Part shown: positions 59,714-64,000 of the stretch, one piece after another
Layout of the letters: every line of letters starts with the position of its first letter
How positions within the stretch are numbered: position 1 is the stretch's first letter
Origin: Galbitalea sp036491035
GTDB taxonomy: Bacteria > Actinomycetota > Actinomycetes > Actinomycetales > Microbacteriaceae
Length of the DNA: 64,000 nt
Reading direction: 5' to 3'
Assembly (NCBI GenBank): GCA_036491035.1
Contig: DASXCU010000091.1
Span: 23,189 to 87,188, forward strand
Notes under the pieces: model-generated
Seen by the model: only the letters and a program-made list of their open reading frames with translations
What the model was told of the DNA's origin: nothing
Databases searched by the model: none
Made by a program: the position numbers and the translations under genes

Positions 59714-60207
59714 GAGTCCGTCAGTCGCTCGAGCACGGTGCGCCCGTCGCGGGTCGGCACGGACGGGGCGCCGAGATGACGCGCGCGAAGCTCCGCCATG
59801 AACTCGTCGACAAACTCGGGGCCGGCCGCACGCATAAGCTCCTGACGGACACGCAGTTCCGGGCTGCCGCTGCGCCAGTCGAGCCCCCAGTTCCCGAGGG
59901 CGTAGATGATTGGCAGTGTCTGGATGCCGGCCTCGGTGAGGCTGTACCGGAGTCGCTGCCCGCGCGCGCCATCCGCGCGAGTCAGGATGCCCGCGGCGAC
60001 CAGTCGCTGGAGCCGGTCGGCGAGGACGTTCGACGCAATGCCCTCGATCGACCGGGTCAGCAGCTCGCGAAAGTATCGACTGTCACCGAAGATGATGTCG
60101 CGCAGGACGAGGAACGACCACTGGTCGCCTAGTGCCTCGACCGCCGCGTTGATCGGGCAGCCGGACCGAGCATCCGCCGGCGGGCTCTTGACATCGACCG
60201 GACTCAC
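59644..60207 (-). CDS. HxlR family transcriptional regulator
   Basis: 187 residues. The HxlR domain is complete: CPINAAVEALGDQWSFLVLRDIIFGDSRYFRELLTRSIEGIASNVLADRLQRLVAAGIL. A Cys near residue 17 precedes it, the position that senses electrophiles in related YodB/HypR proteins. The C-terminal ~70 residues extend past the domain and run antisense to the acyltransferase gene. TAGCCT (60219-60214) ends 6 nt before the GTG start. It is divergent from the YCII gene, across a three-arm repeat. Confidence 0.9.
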   Translation of the reverse strand: MSPVDVKSPPADARSGCPINAAVEALGDQWSFLVLRDIIFGDSRYFRELLTRSIEGIASNVLADRLQRLVAAGILTRADGARGQRLRYSLTEAGIQTLPIIYALGNWGLDWRSGSPELRVRQELMRAAGPEFVDEFMAELRARHLGAPSVPTRDGRTVLERLTDSYETTAAAPARVGHRPSISTAAP

Positions 60208-60228
60208 GGCGCTAGGCTACTCCTCAAT

Positions 60229-60250
60229 CGCAAGCAGTTGCGGTTCGCAA
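60229..60250. promoter_or_regulatory. HxlR operator candidate with three half-sites
   Basis: CGCAA-GCAG-TTGCG-GTT-CGCAA lies between the divergent HxlR and YCII genes. The middle TTGCG arm can pair with either flanking CGCAA, giving two overlapping dyads. Such alternating half-sites suit cooperative binding of two dimers. Confidence 0.55.
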
Positions 60251-60273
60251 TCACTTCAACGCGAGGAGCCAGT

Positions 60274-60615
60274 GTGACCTTCTATCTGATTTCTTTCCCG
60301 GGTGCCGCGATGGATCTCGATCCGTCGGAGTTCGCCGCAGCCGACCGAGACGCCCACGCGGTGATCGCCGAGATGAAGGCCGCGGGCGTATACCGATTCG
60401 GAGGCGGCCTCGACGAGAGCGTCCCCGCGGTGCAGGTCGCCGCAGACGGCACCGTCACCGAGCAGACCTATCCGCAGAGTCGCGAACTCGACGGCGGGAT
60501 AACCATCATCGATGTCCCCACTCGTGAGGAAGCCCTCGAGTGGGCTCGCAAGACGACCATCGGTTGCCACACGGTCCAGGAGCTTCGACAATTCATGGAT
60601 GACCCCGCAATCTGA
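60274..60615 (+). CDS. YCII-related (ferredoxin-fold) domain protein
   Basis: 113-residue dimeric alpha-beta barrel protein; FYLISFPGAAMDLDPSEFAAADRDAHAVIAEMKAAGVYRFGGGL and the strand ITIIDVPTREEALEWA match the YCII/DGPF group. Catalytic His/Asp residues of YciI are possible in RDAHAV. The GTG has GAGGAG 7 nt upstream. Divergent HxlR regulation suggests a stress or aldehyde/quinone response. It overlaps the GNAT gene by 17 nt. Confidence 0.82.
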   Translation: MTFYLISFPGAAMDLDPSEFAAADRDAHAVIAEMKAAGVYRFGGGLDESVPAVQVAADGTVTEQTYPQSRELDGGITIIDVPTREEALEWARKTTIGCHTVQELRQFMDDPAI

Positions 60616-61105
60616 GACCGACAGCGCGTCGATCCCGGTTCGTCCCTATGCCGAATCCGACTGGGACGCAATCTGCCGCATCCACGACGCCGCCCGACTG
60701 GACGAACTGCGCGGGAGCGTCGGACTCGATGCGTTCCTTCCGCTTGCCGACACGTACGAGAACGAGGGACTCTTCGACAACCCGGTCTGGGTCGCCGAAC
60801 TCGAGGGACGGGTCGCCGGCTTCGTCGCTGCGTCTCCCGACGAGATCACCTGGATCTACGTCGACCCCGCAATGTCCCGTCGCGGCGTCGCTCGAGCACT
60901 GATGCAGGAGGTCTTCGCTCACGCCAACGACCGCATCGAGCTCGAGGTCCTGGACGGGAACGACGGTGCGCGAGCGTTTTACGAGGCGATCGGCTTCGCC
61001 TACGAGAGTTCAACGACTGGGAAGCTCACCGGGAACGAGAGCTTCCCGGCGACAGGACACACGCTCGTCTGGACGAAAGCGACGGGAGACCCGAGCGCCG
61101 ACTAG
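60599..61105 (+). CDS. GNAT family N-acetyltransferase
   Basis: 168-residue acetyltransferase. The order is typical: N-terminal VRPYAESDWDAICRIHDAARL, central strand ITWIYVDPAMSRRGVARALMQEVF (acetyl-CoA pyrophosphate-binding R-R-G-V-A loop) and NDGARAFYEAIGF. The acceptor is unknown. It starts within the end of the YCII gene and is translationally coupled to it, and it overlaps the convergent Met-repeat gene by 4 nt. Confidence 0.88.
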   Translation: MTPQSETDSASIPVRPYAESDWDAICRIHDAARLDELRGSVGLDAFLPLADTYENEGLFDNPVWVAELEGRVAGFVAASPDEITWIYVDPAMSRRGVARALMQEVFAHANDRIELEVLDGNDGARAFYEAIGFAYESSTTGKLTGNESFPATGHTLVWTKATGDPSAD

Positions 61106-61413
61106 TCCCCGCGAGCGCTTCCCATTACATCTTGTGGTCGGGGGCCAGAGGTGCTCCAGTTGCCAGGCGAGGTCATGATGTTCGGCACCGGCACGATGTT
61201 GGCCCGCGGCCGTCCAGCCATTATTGGCCGGGGCTGACCGACGACCGGGTCCCAGTGGAGACCCGAACTCATTGTCGACGGCGTGGGCAGCCAGGGCTGG
61301 CCCGGCCCCGCCATGACGCCGCGCGGCGCGCTCTGCTGCGGATCCCAATCTCCGGGCGATCCCATGATCTCGAGACCTGCCTCTCGGGGTGACTCTTCTG
61401 ACGGGAATTTCAT
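61102..61413 (-). CDS. Novel peptide with six Met-centred repeats, rclA-linked
   Basis: 103 residues with no known family. After a 14-residue leader-like start (MKFPSEESPREAGL) there are six degenerate repeats of the form [IVT]M[GAST]x...W.P, with Met at 17, 34, 48, 65, 80 and 97 (spacings 17, 14, 17, 15, 17). Examples are IMGSPGDWDPQ and IMTSPGNWSTSGP. It is Pro/Gly/Trp-rich, has no Cys and no signal peptide. A near-ideal ribosome site (AAGGAG, 7 nt) shows it is translated. It follows rclA by 55 nt, so a methionine-based oxidant sink or a multi-core peptide precursor are both conceivable. Confidence 0.75.
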   Translation of the reverse strand: MKFPSEESPREAGLEIMGSPGDWDPQQSAPRGVMAGPGQPWLPTPSTMSSGLHWDPVVGQPRPIMAGRPRANIVPVPNIMTSPGNWSTSGPRPQDVMGSARGD

Positions 61414-61468
61414 CGGTTGCTCCTTATATTTCCGTTGGCCGTGCCAGTGAGTTCGTGGCCCGGTTCGT

Positions 61469-62854
61469 CTAGCCCACGACCTTGTCGAAGACCTCGTTGA
61501 AGGCTTCCGTCGAACTGGGGTGGGTGTAGATGGAGTCGCGCAGCTCAGTGGCGGTGATGCCGTGGCGCATGGCGAGCGTGACGACGTTGATGATTTCCTG
61601 CGCGTCGATGCTGAGCAGGGCAGCACCAAGGATGAGGTCCGTGTCGGCGTCAACGATGAACTTCATCAATCCACGGGTCTCCTGGACGGTGTACGCACGC
61701 GGCATAGCGATGATGTCGGCGATCCGTTCGCGCGAGACTCGGATATTCCGACCATCCGCACGCGCTTCTCGCTCGGTAAGACCGACCGTCGCGAGGGGCG
61801 GTGTGATGAACAACGTGTGTGGAACGGCACGGCGATCGGACGTCGTCCGCTTTCCGTCGCCAAGCAGTTGATCGATGACAATTCGCGCATCATCGAGTGC
61901 GACGTATGTGAACTGCGGCCCTCCATTGACGTCGCCGAGCGCAAAAATGTGTGGCTGGCTGGTTCGTAGGTACTCGTCGACCTCGATCGCACCTCGAGCC
62001 GTGACCGCTACGCCGGCGGCCCCCAGACCGAGATGCGAGATCGCCGGTCGCCGGCCGATCGCCGGCAACACCGCGTCCGCCTCAACGGTGAGTGTCCGGC
62101 CATCCTTCTCGTACACGATTGTCGACGTGCCGCCGTTGTCGCGTACGTCCACAACCGTTGCGTGCGTGATGAGTTCGACCCCGTCGCCCTCAAGGATTTC
62201 GGTCGCAGCCTGGGCAACTTCGTCGTCCTCGCGTGCCAGTAGTCGCGTGGACGTTTCGAGCACCGTCACCCGAGCTCCGAAGTGCCGATAGATGTCGGCA
62301 AATTCCAGACCCAGGTACCCGCCTCCGATTATTGCCAAATGCTGCGGCAGTGCGTCTCGCTGCGTCAGTTCGTTACTACTGACGAGGTGCGGACTGCGTG
62401 CCAGGCCAGGAATGTCCGACACCATCGGCTCCGAGCCGGTGTTGATGAGGATGGTCGGTGCCGTCACGGTGATCCGGTCGCGACCCTCCCCAACCGACAC
62501 TGTGTGGGGATCGACGAACCTCGCGGTGCCTGTCAGAACGGTTGCGGTGTCTTTGCCGTCGAGCGCCTCGAAGTTGCCGGCGCGAAATGCGGCGGTCAGC
62601 GCACGGACTCCCGCTACCGAGTTAGCGAAGAACTGTTGCGCATCGTCCTCCAATCGCCTGCTGTTCGAGTAGTGAACGAGCATCTTGGTTGGCACGCACC
62701 CGACGTTCGGACAGGTGCCCCCGTACATGTTTTCGGACTGCTCGATGAGAATCACGCGCTTTCCCTCGTCGCTGAGAGCGTGTGCCGCAGTCTTGCCGCC
62801 CTTGCCGAAGCCGATAACGAGAACGTCGGCGCTAATCGTGGTGAGAGGTTCCAT
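61469..62854 (-). CDS. rclA: RclA-like pyridine nucleotide-disulfide oxidoreductase
   Basis: 461-residue flavoenzyme of the glutathione/mercuric-reductase fold. The FAD motif VIGFGKGGKTAA, the redox cysteines in YGGTCPNVGCVPTK (Cys48, Cys53), the NADH motif IIGGGYLGLEFADIY and FALGDVNGGPQFTYVALDDARIVIDQLLGDGKRTTSDRR closely follow E. coli RclA, a copper(II) reductase protective against hypochlorous acid. The dimer-interface end is YTHPSSTEAFNEVFDKVV. It is divergent from an RclR-like gene, which reinforces the call. A generic mercuric-reductase-like role cannot be excluded. Confidence 0.87.
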   Translation of the reverse strand: MEPLTTISADVLVIGFGKGGKTAAHALSDEGKRVILIEQSENMYGGTCPNVGCVPTKMLVHYSNSRRLEDDAQQFFANSVAGVRALTAAFRAGNFEALDGKDTATVLTGTARFVDPHTVSVGEGRDRITVTAPTILINTGSEPMVSDIPGLARSPHLVSSNELTQRDALPQHLAIIGGGYLGLEFADIYRHFGARVTVLETSTRLLAREDDEVAQAATEILEGDGVELITHATVVDVRDNGGTSTIVYEKDGRTLTVEADAVLPAIGRRPAISHLGLGAAGVAVTARGAIEVDEYLRTSQPHIFALGDVNGGPQFTYVALDDARIVIDQLLGDGKRTTSDRRAVPHTLFITPPLATVGLTEREARADGRNIRVSRERIADIIAMPRAYTVQETRGLMKFIVDADTDLILGAALLSIDAQEIINVVTLAMRHGITATELRDSIYTHPSSTEAFNEVFDKVVG

Positions 62855-62927
62855 ACACTCAGTTTCCAGAGCTACGCTTGATCCGAATAGAGCGCTTCGT
62901 CTCGTTTTTTAGTCCGAAAGTCTCACA

Positions 62928-63863
62928 TTGGATTCCGTTAGTCATCTGTTGCGACTAGCTCGCCTGGAAGCGAGTCTCGATAAACGCTGCCTGTTGGGTG
63001 CCTCGACTCGCATGGACGTCGCCGCACATGCCCCAAGGGAGGCGCCGTTCCATGTCCTGCTGGAGGGGACCTGCCAACTCGAAGTTGGCTCACGCCTACT
63101 GACACTCCGGGCGGGAGACGTCGTGGTGATTCCGCGCGGCGGTCCACACCGCGTCATCACGTTCGGTGAGCCGGAGCTGAGGGGAATTACCGAGGCAAAC
63201 GGAACGGCGTTCACGACCACTCGGAGTGCCAACGGCGAAGCTCCCGTGATCGACCTGTTTTGCGGGCACTACACCTTCGGCGTTGGAGCGGGCGCGATCC
63301 TGTTCCAGAGCTTGCCGCAGCCTTTGCACGTGTCGTTCGGACAGTCGCCGGAGACCGACGCCGTCTTGCATATGTTGAGCGCGCTAATGCGGGGCGAGGC
63401 ACAGCACGAGGGCGCTGGAACGGCGGCAATCCTCGCGGCTCTGTGCACCGCGCTGTTGGCAATGATGTTGCGAACAGGCCGGGGAGTCACGTCCGACACG
63501 TCACTATGGACGGCGGTCGCCGACGAGCAGATTGGGCGCACGATTTCCCGGATGCTCGAGAGCCCCGGAGACGAATGGTCGATAGAACGGCTGAGCGGGG
63601 AGGCAGCCATGTCGAGAGCCACATTCATTCGGCGATTCGATCGGAGCACCGGGATGAGCGTGGGCGCGTTTCTCGCACAGATACGACTGATGAGCGCCTC
63701 GGAGTTGTTGCTGACCACCGACCTGACCGTCGCGGCCGTCGCCGCGCAGGTCGGCTACAAATCCGAATCGGCTTTCGCTCGCGCCTTCAGCCGCACGACC
63801 GGCGACACCCCGGGAAAGTTCCGGCGATCGGCGAGAGCTCTCGGGCCGGACGCGCTGCGCTAA
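62928..63863 (+). CDS. rclR: RclR-like AraC family activator
   Basis: 311 residues with an N-terminal cupin sensor (VLLEGTCQLEVGSRLLTLRAGDVVVIPRGGPHRVITFGEP) and a C-terminal double HTH (WSIERLSGEAAMSRATFIRRFDRSTGMSVGAFLAQIRL ... VAAVAAQVGYKSESAFARAFSRTTGDTPGKFR). Cys21 (DKRC) is at the same position as the redox Cys21 I recall in E. coli RclR, and Cys112 lies in LFCGHY. It probably switches on rclA and the repeat peptide when oxidised. The start is TTG at 62928 with a weak ribosome site; no better start keeps Cys21. Confidence 0.85.
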   Translation: MDSVSHLLRLARLEASLDKRCLLGASTRMDVAAHAPREAPFHVLLEGTCQLEVGSRLLTLRAGDVVVIPRGGPHRVITFGEPELRGITEANGTAFTTTRSANGEAPVIDLFCGHYTFGVGAGAILFQSLPQPLHVSFGQSPETDAVLHMLSALMRGEAQHEGAGTAAILAALCTALLAMMLRTGRGVTSDTSLWTAVADEQIGRTISRMLESPGDEWSIERLSGEAAMSRATFIRRFDRSTGMSVGAFLAQIRLMSASELLLTTDLTVAAVAAQVGYKSESAFARAFSRTTGDTPGKFRRSARALGPDALR

Positions 63864-63899
63864 CGGCTTTCATCTCGCCTGGGAGTCCAAGGAAGCTGC

Positions 63900-63943
63900 T
63901 TGACAGGCTGGCCCGGGTAGACAATAGTTAGGCATATGCCTAA
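63900..63943. promoter_or_regulatory. ArsR promoter with palindrome over the start codon
   Basis: TTGACA (63900-63905), 17 nt, AATAGT (63923-63928); the ATG is at 63936, 7 nt on, so the mRNA is leaderless. TTAGGCATATGCCTAA (63928-63943) is a perfect 16-bp palindrome whose centre is the start codon. An ArsR dimer there would block initiation of its own transcript. Confidence 0.7.
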
Positions 63944-64000
63944 GTTTTACGACGAGCTCGACAGTGTGCTCCGCGCCCTCGCGGATCCCACCCGCCGAGC
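63936..64000 (+). CDS. ArsR family regulator, 3'-truncated by window edge
   Basis: First 21 codons only: PKFYDELDSVLRALADPTRR. The ALADPTRR segment is the hallmark of the ArsR/SmtB winged-helix N-terminus. The inducer and target lie outside the window. The start is supported by the promoter and palindrome described above. Confidence 0.8.
   Translation, partial: MPKFYDELDSVLRALADPTRR

Noticed and set aside
61102..61653. 183-aa version of the Met-repeat protein starting upstream at 61653
   Set aside because: The upstream codons overlap rclA antisense-like composition in another frame; the ATG at 61413 has the ribosome site.

Overview
The window looks like chromosome from a high-GC actinobacterium, most likely of the Microbacteriaceae type. 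The supporting signs are strong G/C third-position bias, many GTG starts, many genes that appear leaderless (a TANNNT box 6-8 nt before the start codon), menaquinone synthesis (menC), a System II cytochrome c maturation operon, an archaeal-type AspRS, the tiny ribosomal protein bS22 beside proC and a BldC-like gene, and F420-type oxidoreductases. I see no rRNA, tRNA, insertion sequence, phage or CRISPR array. The genus assignment is an inference.

Layout. 1-15.6 kb is mostly housekeeping: menC (cut by the left edge); a resA-ccdA-resB-ccsB operon with a histidine phosphatase; aspS; a glutaredoxin/Dabb pair; a HAD phosphatase; the bS22-HTH-proC block; a CDF metal exporter; a TetR-controlled SDR; tadA; upp; a Cys-tailed leader-peptide candidate before a winged-helix regulator; and an APH-like kinase. 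15.6-24.7 kb holds a gene-poor stretch with several dyads, a MarR gene, psuG-psuK, a secreted repeat protein, an Fpg/Nei glycosylase, an AlkZ-like protein, and a MarR/LLM-flavin oxidoreductase divergon with twin operators.

24.7-54.2 kb is a large catabolic region. Block 1 (26-39.8 kb) combines a GntR regulator, an aromatic-ring FAD monooxygenase, a VOC dioxygenase, an FAH-type hydrolase, a two-subunit CoA transferase, an alpha/beta hydrolase, an AceE-like TPP enzyme, an Lrp regulator with an SDR, an aldehyde dehydrogenase and an ACMSD-type amidohydrolase. Related RATAT-N3-RTAT sites precede five of its transcription units. Block 2 (39.8-43.5 kb) looks like sugar-acid catabolism: zinc dehydrogenase, SMP-30 lactonase and IlvD/Edd dehydratase. 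Block 3 (46.5-54.2 kb) is a homoprotocatechuate-type meta-cleavage set: a MobA-like hydroxylase, an FAH-RraA fusion, GntR, a DapA-family lyase, HpaE and an MndD-type HpaD. PPOX, AlkZ-like and PrsW-family genes separate blocks 2 and 3.

54.2-64 kb holds a MarR-MATE efflux unit, an ABC-2 exporter, a RibD-like reductase, an acyltransferase, an HxlR/YCII divergon, a GNAT gene and a reactive-chlorine-type locus. In that last locus an RclR-like AraC regulator is divergent from an RclA-like flavoenzyme. The flavoenzyme is followed by a 103-residue peptide made of six degenerate Met-centred repeats. I rate this rclA-linked repeat peptide as the best candidate for something undescribed. An ArsR gene with a palindrome over its start codon is cut by the right edge.
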